From Pinguiococcus pyrenoidosus (Eukaryota; Sar; Pinguiophyceae; Pinguiochrysidales; Pinguiochrysidaceae), in assembly GCA_019677205.1 (NCBI GenBank), contig JAAMXY010001691.1:1-15591 (forward strand): DNA of 15,591 bases. The letters run 5' to 3'. The notes under the pieces were generated by a model, which was not told where the DNA came from, ran no database searches, and saw only the letters and a program-made list of their open reading frames with translations. The stretch's first letter is position 1, and every line of letters begins with the position of its first letter. The position numbers and the translations under genes were made by a program. Below, one piece after another: positions 7,326 through 15,591 of the stretch.

Positions 7326-9269
7326 CTACAATTCGTCCTTGCCCTCCGCCTTCTCACCAGCTTGCACCTCCGAGGCCTGTGGAACTTTAGCTGCCTGCTC
7401 GGAGGGGTTCGCCATGTTCTTGAGAGCCTCCGCTTCTGCCGCCTTCTTCTGCGATCCCTCGCAGTCAGACAGCACCTCTTCGCGGCGCTCGTCATCAGCG
7501 GGAATACTGAGCTCCTGCTCAATCCACTTGTCAAGGAAGCTTCCTGGCCAAGGTGCCCGCTTCGGATTCATCTTGTCGTTGGCGGGGAACATGAAGAAGG
7601 ACACCGTCCAATGGTAGAAGGTTTCCATGCCGAACGAGGTGGGATGGCTCAAGGTGTTGTTCGCCACATTGATCGCGAAGAACTCCACGGTGGGGATGTT
7701 CTGAAAGCTTGCCGAGATGTTGTTAAACTTCTCGATGTACCGGTCGTAGTTCTGGACGATCTTCTGCTGGTCTTGGTACATGCAGTCGATGCAGGAGCGC
7801 TGCATGAGGCCCTCGACGGAGTTGTCCCTGTCGGCCCGTCCGCAGTGCTTGCAGTTGTCCTTGTACAGGGCCACGACGGCGTCCTTGCCCGAGTTGATCA
7901 CCGCCTCCTCGAAGTTGTCCGCCGTCAGGTGCTGAAGATGCGACAGGGACTTGACGAGCTCGGAGGAATCCGGGTCCTCAGTCTTGGCGACTTTCGGAAG
8001 CTTGTCCTCCAGAAACATCTTTTCGTAGTGCGCAAGCCCTTCTGCGGTGAACTTGGCCGTTTCGCTGAGCCCAAGCTGCTCCGACTGCTCCAGCGGGAGG
8101 GGGAACATCTCCACCTCGGCGCCTTGGTGGAAGCGATGGCGGATCTTCTTGACCAGGACGGCGAACGGGAAGGACACCTCCTGGTCGACGACATAGTCCT
8201 TCAGGACCTTCGCGAGCAGCGCGTTCTCCTCCTTCTCGGCAACCGGGATGATCGTGTGCTGGATCAGCGGATCCTTCTGCGCCTTCGCCACCTCCACGAC
8301 CGCGTCCTGGATGCTAGCGTCTACGAGCCTCGGCCGATCGACGTGGACGATCTTCTTGATGCCGTCCTCTTCGACGACCTGCGTCGCCCGCTCCATGTTG
8401 CTTGGCGAGGCCGGTGGCGGCCGCACGAAAACGAGGCAGTTCAGCTTGGCCACCTTGAAAATCTCCTCGCCGAGGTTCGGCTCGTACATGTACACCGTCG
8501 GTGCCATGTTGTCGACGATCCAGTCGGTCAGGCGCTTGAAGTCCAGGGGCTCCAGATCCGTGGTCACGTGCTGCGGAGGCCCGAGGTGCCTCACCGCCGA
8601 GCCGCTCATGAGCATGATCTTGCCGTAGAGGCCATTCGTCTTGGGCGTGTTGAGGCCCACGCCAATTTGGATCACCTTCTCAAGCGAGTCGGCCAGCTTC
8701 TGCACCATTCGCCCCGCCGGAGAGGCCATGGAGTCGACGAAAGCCAACACGTATCTGTCCGACGGCCGCTCGAAGTACGGATTTGTGGCGTACTCCACAT
8801 AGTTCATCGTCCACTTGAGCGGCGTGAGCGTCTTGCGCACATGCTCCAGCATGGCGTTGGTCTCGCGCGCGCCGCGATACACTTCGACCCGGCGCGGCCC
8901 GAAGATGGTGAAGAGCGTGGGGAAGCTCTGGACGTTGAAGAGCGACTTGATCTTCTTGTCCTCATCCACGTCCACCTTGGCCACAAAGACGCCCTCCAGG
9001 GACGGATCCGCGGCCACGAGCTTGTTGAACTCGGCGAGCTTGGGCGCCAGCTTCTGGCAGTGAGGGCACCAAGGCGCGTAGAACTCTACAAAGGCGAAGC
9101 GCACCGCCGGGTGGTCCGTCAGCTCCGAGTATCTTTCGTACGGCAGGACCACGACGCCGTCGTCGGCCTTGAGCGGATCCGTGAGCGCCTTGAAATCCGC
9201 CCAGCCGTCTCCCTGCGCCTGTCCAAGGGAGCAGCACGTCGCAAGCAGAGCGACAACAAGAGAGATCAT
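7326..9269 (-). CDS. Protein disulfide isomerase family protein with KDEL tail, 647 aa
   Basis: Expected to form or rearrange disulfides in the ER lumen. Start chosen at the ATG at 9269 because it opens with a signal peptide (MISLVVALLATCCSLGQAQG). An in-frame extension to 9353 would bury it behind 28 charged residues. A first thioredoxin domain (about 25-150) has a classical APWCPHC site (C68, C71) and SFPT cis-proline (P117). Two less conserved regions (~150-440) fit inactive b-type domains. A last thioredoxin-like domain (about 445-590) has NCKHC (C473, C476), lacking the usual Trp before the first Cys, and a second CxxC (CIDC, 493-496). A Glu/Lys/Ala-rich tail (~595-643) ends in KDEL, the ER retrieval signal. 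No intron is needed over 1.9 kb. The long middle and odd last domain mean it is not a textbook a-b-b'-a' PDI. Confidence 0.9.
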   Translation of the reverse strand: MISLVVALLATCCSLGQAQGDGWADFKALTDPLKADDGVVVLPYERYSELTDHPAVRFAFVEFYAPWCPHCQKLAPKLAEFNKLVAADPSLEGVFVAKVDVDEDKKIKSLFNVQSFPTLFTIFGPRRVEVYRGARETNAMLEHVRKTLTPLKWTMNYVEYATNPYFERPSDRYVLAFVDSMASPAGRMVQKLADSLEKVIQIGVGLNTPKTNGLYGKIMLMSGSAVRHLGPPQHVTTDLEPLDFKRLTDWIVDNMAPTVYMYEPNLGEEIFKVAKLNCLVFVRPPPASPSNMERATQVVEEDGIKKIVHVDRPRLVDASIQDAVVEVAKAQKDPLIQHTIIPVAEKEENALLAKVLKDYVVDQEVSFPFAVLVKKIRHRFHQGAEVEMFPLPLEQSEQLGLSETAKFTAEGLAHYEKMFLEDKLPKVAKTEDPDSSELVKSLSHLQHLTADNFEEAVINSGKDAVVALYKDNCKHCGRADRDNSVEGLMQRSCIDCMYQDQQKIVQNYDRYIEKFNNISASFQNIPTVEFFAINVANNTLSHPTSFGMETFYHWTVSFFMFPANDKMNPKRAPWPGSFLDKWIEQELSIPADDERREEVLSDCEGSQKKAAEAEALKNMANPSEQAAKVPQASEVQAGEKAEGKDEL

Positions 9270-9792
9270 GGTGAATGGCGCGCGGAGGCCTCGAAATTCG
9301 GATCCGCCACTTCTCGCAACTTCCGTTCTTCCGTTGTTCCGTTCTTCCGCCACGGCAGAGGCACTCGAAACGCGTGTCGCAGCTCGCGCTCCAGGACCCG
9401 TCGGGGATGCCTAGCCTCGCTCTGTGCAGAGGTGTGGGGAGAGGTCGCGAGGCGCTGCTGCGTGCGCGAGATGTGCGGGCGGAACTCTTTCCGTTGGGAA
9501 GACCCACAAAAGACGCAGAGCGCCTTGTCAAGGCTGCCCGGCCAAGCACCGGGGTCAGCTGATTGGGGTTCTTGGCTCACAACCTTGACAAGGTGGTCGT
9601 CAACAGTTCGCCAACAACGTCCTTATTTCGGGCATACGGTAGCAGCAGCACTGCTCGCTCCTCCGCGCAACTGTTCGGCACTCGGCACTGTTGAGACTCC
9701 GGAATAGCGAAAACCAACCTTGGAACGAACACCCATCAGATCGCTTTTGCCTTTTGCCTCCGTCGCGCCGAAGGCGCAACTCCGCAGGTCCC
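9270..9792. promoter_or_regulatory. Shared divergent upstream region of the PDI and RUS genes
   Basis: 523 bp separate two ATGs on opposite strands, so a bidirectional promoter is likely. CCTTGTCAAGG at 9523-9533 and its exact reverse complement CCTTGACAAGG at 9583-9593 flank a TCAGCTGA palindrome (9555-9562) and an ATTGG (inverted CCAAT box, 9562-9566). Open frames crossing the region are antisense shadows of the PDI gene. No transcription start can be placed from sequence alone. Confidence 0.5.
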
Positions 9793-11601
9793 ATGAGGCG
9801 CCTTAAGGAGTACTCCGTGGGCCGCGACGGCGCCATTCCTCGCCGCAGCTTCGAGCTGGACGCCGAGGGAAGCTTGCGTGTGCGAAAGGTAGCGGAAGAC
9901 GGCTTCCCACGCCTTGCGAGACGCCCTCTCATCGCTGGTGTTCTGCAGATTTCCGCGGGGAAATGGGGCCAAGGCCTCCGTCGGAGTCTCCAAGACACGT
10001 TTCTACCACGCGCATACCCCGCCAGCGTCCGGCCCGAGTATCTGGAGTACCAAGTCTGGGATTCCGTGCAAGGACTATGCAGCTATCTGCGAGGCATTCT
10101 GAGCGCCAAGGCCATGTTCCAGGGGGCCGGCGTGGGGAGCAGCGACGCGTCGCCACTGGCGGCCGCTGTGCAGTGGGTACTTCGCGACGGTCTCGGCATG
10201 ATCGGTAGCTTGAGTTTTGGCTACGCCTTTGGGCGGAACATGGACGCGGACGTGAAGGAGTGGCGGCTTTTTGCTGACGTGATCAATGATGTGGGCTTGA
10301 CGCTCCAGCTGGCAACCACGCTCCTGCCGCGCAGCTGGTTTCTCGGGGTGTCGTCCCTGGCCACTCTCTGCTGCGCGCTCTGCGGCGTGGCTGCGGGGGC
10401 CACCAAGGCGGCAATCACCACGCACATGGCCATCGACGGCAACGTCGCCGACGTCAGCGCCAAGGAGGGGGCGCAGGAGACCGCGGTTACCCTCACTGGC
10501 CTCGTGCTTGGCCTGCTCATGGCCAACGTCATGCAGGATCCTCCAGCAGCGGGCGATGTTCCACAAGGCTTTAGGTGCGTGCGTGTGCGTACTAAAGCAC
10601 GAGGGGGGCCGGGGGAAGATGTTTACGTGCCAGCCATCTCCGACTCCCAGACTCTCTCCAACTCTCACCCGCTCTCCTTGACTCTCAACGCTTCGCGCAG
10701 GACAGCAGAGATGGTGGTATGGGCAATCTTCCTCTTGCTCACGCTCCTTCATGTGTACGCCAACTACAAGGGCGTCCGCGCGCTAATGCTGATGACGCTG
10801 AATCGCCAGCGACTCCGCATTCTGGCCCTCTCCTGGTTTGGATCGACCATCGCAAAAGACTCGCACGATGGCGAGGGCGTGCAGAAGCACACTGTCAATG
10901 ACCCCAAGTTCGTCGCCTCCAACGAGGAAGTCGGCCTGGGGGCGTTCTTCCTTCGCGTCTACCATCTAAGTGGCGCGCTATCTGTTGCGCGGCCGTTCCT
11001 GCGGCTTTCCATGTGGCTGGTGGGCTCGAAACTGCCCATCCAGAGAATCGCAGTTGGCGAGCGCCTTCCTTCCCGCCAGATTCAGCATATTGCCTTTGAC
11101 AAAGTATCAGAGCGGGCCGCGGAGCTGCCCTACCGCATCAAGATGACCAAGGGGAGGCGCTTGGATGGTAAGCGCAAGCCTTAGATGTGATGACGCGCAG
11201 CACTCCCCCCTTCAGACGGCCTCACCTACCTCTTCAGCAACAGAGCTCGTCATCGTGCTGGATCCGCGAGCCACCGAGGAGGACGTCTTCCGGGCCTACG
11301 TTCAAGCTTCTCTTCTGCAGCACCTCGTGTACTCCGGACACTTCAGCAGGAAGCTGGATCTCAAGCCGGGAGGCGTAGAAGAGGTGAGCCGGCCATGTTG
11401 CCCATCGACAATGACTCTGCCAGTTGCACTGAGAGGTGCCAAATGCGTCGTCAACAGATCACGATGGCAGAGCAGTACGCAGCAGGGTTGGTCCAGAAGT
11501 ACATCCCGGAGTTTAGGAAGGACCTGCTCGACGCCGGCTGGCTGACCAGCAAGCCTACGCTCAGCCCGGGGGTCTGGCGCTACAAGCTCGACGCCAAGTA
11601 G
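9793..11601 (+). CDS. RUS-family protein (Root UVB Sensitive, DUF647), 512 aa
   Basis: Model: join(9793-10574, 10701-11167, 11238-11383, 11458-11601). The DUF647 core spans roughly residues 70-330. Signature parts are YLEYQVWDSVQGLCSYLRG, the WVLRDGLGMIG segment, the KEWRLFADVINDVG motif, a hydrophobic Cys/Ala-rich helix, the NVADVSAKEGAQET motif (about 217-230), then after intron 1 LLHVYANYKGVRAL. Exon 4 supplies the GW...W C-terminal end typical of the family. RUS proteins are membrane-associated; plant members act in UV-B sensing, auxin and vitamin B6-linked processes, but the biochemical activity is unproven. The ATG at 9793 is the first in frame. All three introns are GT-AG and in phase, and each junction restores family-like sequence. 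Convergent with the next gene, with ends overlapping by 22 nt. Confidence 0.88.
10575..10700 (+). other. Intron 1 of the RUS gene (126 nt, frame-neutral)
   Basis: Donor TTTAG|GTGCGT and acceptor CGCTTCGCGCAG|GACAG after a long CTCTC-rich tract. It splits an Arg codon (phase 2). The length is a multiple of three and has no in-frame stop, so both spliced and retained forms stay open. Splicing is preferred because the DUF647 family has no comparable low-complexity insert before the HVYANY helix. Confidence 0.75.
11168..11237 (+). other. Intron 2 of the RUS gene (70 nt)
   Basis: Donor TTGGATG|GTAAGC, acceptor CCTCTTCAG|CAACAG, phase 1. An AG nearer the donor (CTTCAG|ACGG, at about 11215) would put the downstream exon out of frame. 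Confidence 0.75.
11384..11457 (+). other. Intron 3 of the RUS gene (74 nt)
   Basis: Donor GAAGAG|GTGAGC, acceptor GTCGTCAACAG|ATCACG, phase 0. It brings the LVQKYIPEFRKDLLDAGW end into frame. Confidence 0.7.
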
Positions 11602-14533
11602 GACATGAACTCGTCGCATCTGCCGTAGCAGTCTCCTTCTGCTTCGCAACCGATCAGCGTGTCCTTCATGCTCGCCGGAGCCTAAGACCCTTGTCAGATG
11701 CGGACAGATGCGGGCCCTCGTATGCAGCTCCTGCCTTCCTGAAAACTCTCACTCACCTTCGCCTGTTCTCGAAACGGAACGACGTCTTCCTCACAGCTCA
11801 TTCCGTCGGCGGAAATGATTCGCGCATCGGCATTTCTCTTCCACTGCATCTTCCAACCGAGCTCCTCGGCGAGGAAGGTCGGACTCCAACCGCTGCTGCT
11901 GCTGCTGCTGCTGCTGCTGCATCCCTCGCCGTGTCTGAGGCTACAGTGCTCGAGCTTCGGCGCGTAAAAGTCTGCGTACGCGCCGTGCTCCGCAGCTTGC
12001 CCCAAAGATTCATGCTCTTGCATTTGACTAATGAGAACGGAGCGTGCAAAATCGTCATGTGACGCCCACATGCTCCTCATGTTCAGCAGCATGACGCCAG
12101 CATTTTGCTCGTCGTGATCCACGGCCTCGGGCGGAAAGTTCCGCGCCGCCCAAAAGGCTCTGGGCAACACCTGCGGCTCCTCCGGCGTCTGCGGAAGCAG
12201 CTTGCCCCTAGCAAAGTCGATGCTGTCCTCTAAGCGCCGGTACTCCTCTGCGCTCCCCAGGATGGTCACCCAGTCCACCGGCCCGGCGAAGAAGACGTCG
12301 ACATCTGTGTACAGCACAAACTCGTCAAGGATGCCGACGAGAGGAATATCGATGCGAAGAAAGGCGGACACGACCGAGTCATAGTTCGGAGGCAAGCCAG
12401 TGCGGCTCTTGCTTTCCTTCTGGGGTTTGCCGAGGATGGTGGTCGGCCAGGCCGGAGTGTGGTGAAGCACGCGAACGCCGTTTCGCACCAACCACTTTGC
12501 GGCACTGGAATCGGGCCCGAGGGTCGTCACACAGACGGGTATCAAGTCCGTGTGGCGCCGTGCAGAAAGCACCGCGACTTTCACCGTCTTCATCACCGTC
12601 GCGGGCGGTGGCCGTCCGGTGTCCCCGGTGAGGGTGAAGACCCACTTCATCGGCTTGCGCAGGGTCGGTACGGCGAGCGACTCCTTCGGAACGACGTATG
12701 CGTCCGCAAGAACATTCGTGCCCCCGTTGTAGTGAAAGCCTGCTTCCCCCTTTCGGTGCCTAGCAACGATGAAATGGCGCACGTACGGCGTTGAGGAGAG
12801 AAAGGGTCGTGAGTTCACACCTTCTGCTGGAAGCGAGCTTTTTCCCACTACGCACCGGTCGATCAGGATGAAGGCGGAGAAGGTGGAAATGGAGTTGCCT
12901 ACGAAGGTATGCGCCCGTTCCGCGACGACGTAGTCCACTGCCGCGTAGAACTCCCGGTCCTGCTTCATCTCGTCGTGATAGTCTTGGTGCAAGACGTCTT
13001 CCCTCGTGACCACCGTGAAAGTCTCGAAGAGGTCGTCCAAGCCGACATGGCCGTCTCCGAGGTCGCGCGGCAGCTCCAAGCGCAACATCTCGGCTCTCGA
13101 CAAGCCGGAGCAGATGTACAGAGGCACGCCCGGGTGCACGCCTTCCGAAAGGAGGACGTTGTGGATGTGGACGGTGTTGTTGATGCAGTTGTCCCGATGC
13201 TTGCCGTCCGGAATCCTCGTCCACCTGGAGCAGTGACCAAACCAGTCCTAGGACGCATCTTCATTAGGCATCTCCCCCGTGGTTTCCCTCAAGGTCTCAG
13301 ATTCTGCATGCTGCGTACCTCTTCCGCTCGGAGATGGAGCACGTTGAAAGAGCCCGCACCGTCCAGCGGCGTCGGTGCCGGATAGCCGAACGCCAGGGCC
13401 TTGTCGACGGCGCTCGTTGTGTACTTGCTCACACCGTCGACGACCGCCTGCGCCATGGCGCGGATCTGGGGCGCGTACGCAAACGAATCTTGCAGCATCC
13501 AGAAGACGTCCCACGTCTCGTCGATCTCGCGGATGCTCAGGCGGAGCAAGGTGCAGCCGGCCGACACCAGCAGGCGCGTCGGTCGGCTGTTGTTGGTGTA
13601 GCCCAGGCGGCCGTGGATCTCCTCCTGTAGCGCCGCGAGCGACGCGTAGTCGAAGGGCTGCTTCCGATGCAGCGGCGCCTGCAGGCACTGGTACGTGTTG
13701 TCCTGCAGCGTCGCACATGCTTGGCGGATGTTCGACGCCTCCTCCTCCAAGTGAATCAGCGGAGAGATGACGCCGCGACGGCACCACACCAAGTGCGCGC
13801 GCTGCTCCGGCCGCTCGCACCAGTACTTGTGGTACGCCATGGCCGTGGCCCGCTCCAAGCTCTTCACGTCGATCATGTCGCCCAGGGGCTTCTCGTTCTT
13901 GTCCAGCGTGCGGTCGCTGAACTGGACGCCATTGTACGGGATGTGGCTGGGCAGGATGACCTGAGCGCCCAGGATGACGCCGATGGTGATGCCGCCCAGC
14001 AGGGCCAGTCTCTGGTTGGTGAGGCCGTTGCACACCTCGATCTCCAGCACCAGCGGCGGGATCTTGCGCACGATGGCCCGGGCCGTCACGGGCTCCATCT
14101 TGGCCTGAACGCCCTCCGCCCCAGCGCCGGATTTGCGCGACCGCTCCGTGGCCGTCTTGAACATGTTCTGCGCAAGCAGGACCATCTCCAGCCGACCTTT
14201 ACATTCACATTCCGGCGTCAACCGGCAGTGCGTGTAGCACAACACTCGCTCCCACACGCTGGGGCCTCCGCACATGAGGCGCCCGGCGAAGCCCGGAGCC
14301 CTCCACCATGTCGCCAGGCCGCCGTAGTAGATGGGCAGCGTCCACGCCATGGTGGCCAAGATCAGGACTCTCAAGGTGAAGCTGAACCAGCGACGTCGGA
14401 GCGGCCCCTCAGCTTGCGTGGCGCCTCCGCTGCTGCTGAAGTCCGGTGGGCTGCCGCGGCGCCGGAGCGGCGCGCCGCTTGGCGATGTCCAAGCGCCGCT
14501 GTCCTTCAGCGCCGCTCTGCCCTGGTCACTCAT
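11580..14533 (-). CDS. Type II membrane O-fucosyltransferase-like / DXD glycosyltransferase fusion, 935 aa
   Basis: Model on minus strand: exons 14533-13319, 13247-11757, 11681-11580. A short basic N-tail is followed by a signal-anchor helix (about 49-73), the Golgi or ER glycosyltransferase topology. Residues ~160-540 resemble GDP-fucose protein O-fucosyltransferases: NGLTNQR (169-175), NVLHLRAEEDW (397-407) with the family HxR, and AERAHTFVGNSISTFSAF (514-531). The HLRAEEDW motif is restored exactly by intron 1. Residues ~600-900 form a second domain with LYTDVDVFF (DXD, D720/D722, nucleotide-sugar and metal binding) and NAGVMLLNMRSM, as in GT-A enzymes. A polyserine run (about 849-857) is encoded by AGC repeats. 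The last exon adds 33 residues with three cysteines and is the least certain. Without it the protein ends at 11694 after reading 21 codons into intron 2. Sugar and acceptor are unknown. Confidence 0.82.
11682..11756 (-). other. Probable intron 2 of the fused glycosyltransferase gene (75 nt)
   Basis: Minus-strand donor GCGAAG|GTGAGT is a near-perfect consensus; the acceptor is GGGTCTTAG|GCTCC, phase 0. The length matches the other small introns. The downstream exon gives a short Cys-containing end. Retention would instead end at a stop at 11694-11696. Confidence 0.6.
11892..11920. repeat. GCT/AGC trinucleotide repeat in the glycosyltransferase coding exon
   Basis: Nearly ten uninterrupted GCT units on the plus strand, read as AGC (Ser) on the minus strand, giving a run of nine serines between the catalytic domain and a Trp-rich segment. 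Likely length-variable between strains. Confidence 0.95.
13248..13318 (-). other. Intron 1 of the fused glycosyltransferase gene (71 nt)
   Basis: Minus-strand donor GCGGAAGAG|GTACGC, acceptor GCGTCCTAG|GACTGG, phase 0. Joining the exons gives the conserved HLRAEEDW motif; reading through stops after 9 codons. This junction shows that the two large open frames form one gene. Confidence 0.9.
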
Positions 14534-14960
14534 GGACTTGAGGAGCGTGCCAGGGCCTCAGCAGCTTCAAGACGTCGCTGGCGCTTCGAAGATCTTCTGA
14601 AGACTTAGTGAACCTCCGGCGCTTTGGAGTTCTTAGCGGAGAGGTTAACTTCCGAGGGGTTGGAGGCAGCGCTTCCCTTTCTCTCTTTGCTTTGTCAGAC
14701 GGATGCAACCGCCACGCAGCGGAAGCTGCAAGCGACGCGTAGCTAGAAAGAAGAGAGAGAGCGACGCTGTGGCGTTGTGCGGCGCCAGGGCGGCGATGCG
14801 GGATGTGTGGTCTCTGTCCTTCAGTCGCCGGGATTCCCGCCGAGCGGAGAGCGGAGACGCAGAAACTATCCAGCACGGCTTTACTATCCGGCAGCAGGGC
14901 TTCGGTTTCAGGAACGCAACCCACTGGCCGGCCCAGGAAAAGCGCAGTTACAGTATCCCT

Positions 14961-15009
14961 AGCTTAATAGTGACCAGCCTGATAGTGTCCCAAGCCGAAT
15001 AGCGACCGA
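14961..15009. repeat. Three degenerate 15-17 nt tandem units, AGCNNNATAGYGNCC-like
   Basis: Units AGCTTAATAGTGACC (14961), AGCCTGATAGTGTCC (14976) and AGCCGAATAGCGACC (14993) follow one another, with a remnant AGCTTGAGAG at 15010. The second and third carry two extra bases before the next unit. Confidence 0.75.
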
Positions 15010-15289
15010 AGCTTGAGAGAACGCACCGGCGTCTCGCCCATGGCCGCAAGCACCTTCTGCCGCATCCCTCTGCCCATGGTTGTCATTTCGGTGCGCGAGC
15101 CTAACGCAAATCAGTTGCGGCCACAAATAGTCTAAATACATGGCGGACGCACGAAAAACTTCAGTCTCAGGCGTTATCTGGCTGTGCTGGGCTGGCGTGA
15201 GAGACCACTTAGTGCCGTGTTCAACCACCATCGGAAGCCCCTCTGCGTCGCCTTGTTTTCCGATGCAAGCCCCTGTTTTTGCGCCTCTG

Positions 15290-15307
15290 ATCGATCATAT
15301 GATCGAT
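15290..15307. repeat. 18-bp perfect palindrome
   Basis: ATCGATCATATGATCGAT reads the same on both strands. It lies in a non-coding stretch and has no flanking duplication that I can see. Confidence 0.95.
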
Positions 15308-15568
15308 TGAACCGATGCATAGACGAAGCGCGCAACAGTCCGAGCTGGAGGAACTGAAGACACTGGATCTGCCGCTACCGCAGGGCCAGCTGAAGGTGCA
15401 CACGCAAGCTAATAAACGTAATACGCAGTTTTAAGAAGCGATCCTTTGTCGCCAAGCAACGCATCTGCCTTCCTGTTGATAAACGAAGGACGTTCTTTGA
15501 AGTTGTGCGGGACTGCTCAAGAACACACACTAGGGTGGATGCGAAGCTCAATTGGAAACTGGAAACCG

Positions 15569-15588
15569 GCTTTGGAAATTTCCAAAGC
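15569..15588. repeat. 20-bp perfect palindrome at the window end
   Basis: GCTTTGGAAATTTCCAAAGC is identical to its reverse complement. A related TTGGAAACTGGAAACC lies just upstream (15552-15567). The window ends three bases later, so wider symmetry cannot be judged. Confidence 0.95.
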
Positions 15589-15591
15589 TTG

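Larger units (their letters stand above)
14534..15591. other. Right-hand intergenic stretch with no supported gene
   Basis: Upstream of the minus-strand glycosyltransferase gene, so its 5' UTR and promoter should lie in the first few hundred bases. Open frames on either strand are up to 132 codons, but none shows a known domain or hydrophobic pattern; one overlaps the glycosyltransferase start in another frame. The region also holds a degenerate 15-17 nt repeat (14961-15009) and two perfect palindromes (15290-15307, 15569-15588). Confidence 0.5.

Noticed and set aside
9541-9570. ER-stress-response-like element (CCAAT, nine bases, then CCACG) upstream of the PDI gene
   Set aside because: On the minus strand CCAAT is followed after nine bases by CCGGT, not CCACG; the second half does not match, so only a CCAAT box is supported.
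7362-9707. 781-codon open frame on the plus strand opposite the PDI gene
   Set aside because: It is codon-aligned antisense of the PDI coding sequence, rich in His, Leu, Val, Arg and Asp as expected when GC-rich codons are read backwards. It has no domain, and the PDI product has clear motifs, a signal peptide and KDEL.
14526-14924. 132-codon minus-strand open frame upstream of the fused glycosyltransferase
   Set aside because: No known motif, and it runs into the glycosyltransferase start in a different frame. It could be leader sequence, but nothing supports a separate protein.

Overview
The window is nuclear DNA of a GC-rich eukaryotic microbe, most likely an alga or another protist. Spliceosomal introns with GT-AG ends restore protein families that would otherwise break. 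One protein carries an ER-retrieval KDEL tail, and there is a RUS/DUF647 gene and a GLUT-type sugar transporter. There are no bacterial operons or ribosome binding sites. I cannot name the species. Reconstructed introns are short (56 to 266 nt, most 70 to 132).

Layout, left to right. (1) Minus strand, 1-1359, running off the left edge: an ABM-domain plus transmembrane protein of the COG3224 type with a coiled-coil and low-complexity tail. (2) 1360-1954: divergent intergenic region with a strongly AT-rich core. (3) Plus strand, 1955-4485, three exons: a GLUT-like hexose transporter with long N- and C-terminal cytosolic tails and a possible N-myristoylation signal. (4) 4486-5853: no supported gene, but tandem repeats. 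(5) Plus strand, 6079-7056, probably with a 5'-UTR intron: a secreted, membrane-anchored YcnI/DUF1775-domain protein. (6) Minus strand, 7326-9269: a protein disulfide isomerase ending in KDEL. (7) 9270-9792: shared divergent upstream region with an inverted pair of CCTTGACAAGG-type motifs. (8) Plus strand, 9793-11601, four exons: a RUS-family (DUF647) membrane protein. (9) Minus strand, 11580-14533, three exons: a type II membrane protein joining an O-fucosyltransferase-like domain to a DXD-type glycosyltransferase domain. (10) 14534-15591: no supported gene; palindromes and a short degenerate tandem repeat.

These are single genes rather than an operon. Three of them (YcnI protein, PDI, fused glycosyltransferase) belong to the secretory pathway, and two others are membrane proteins. 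I see no single new multigene system. The best candidates for novelty are the double glycosyltransferase, the eukaryotic YcnI-domain protein with a predicted N-terminal histidine, the unusual PDI C-terminal redox domain, and the ABM-membrane protein. Gene models were built by hand from splice signals, reading-frame phase and family alignment from memory, so exon ends, especially first and last exons, need transcript support.
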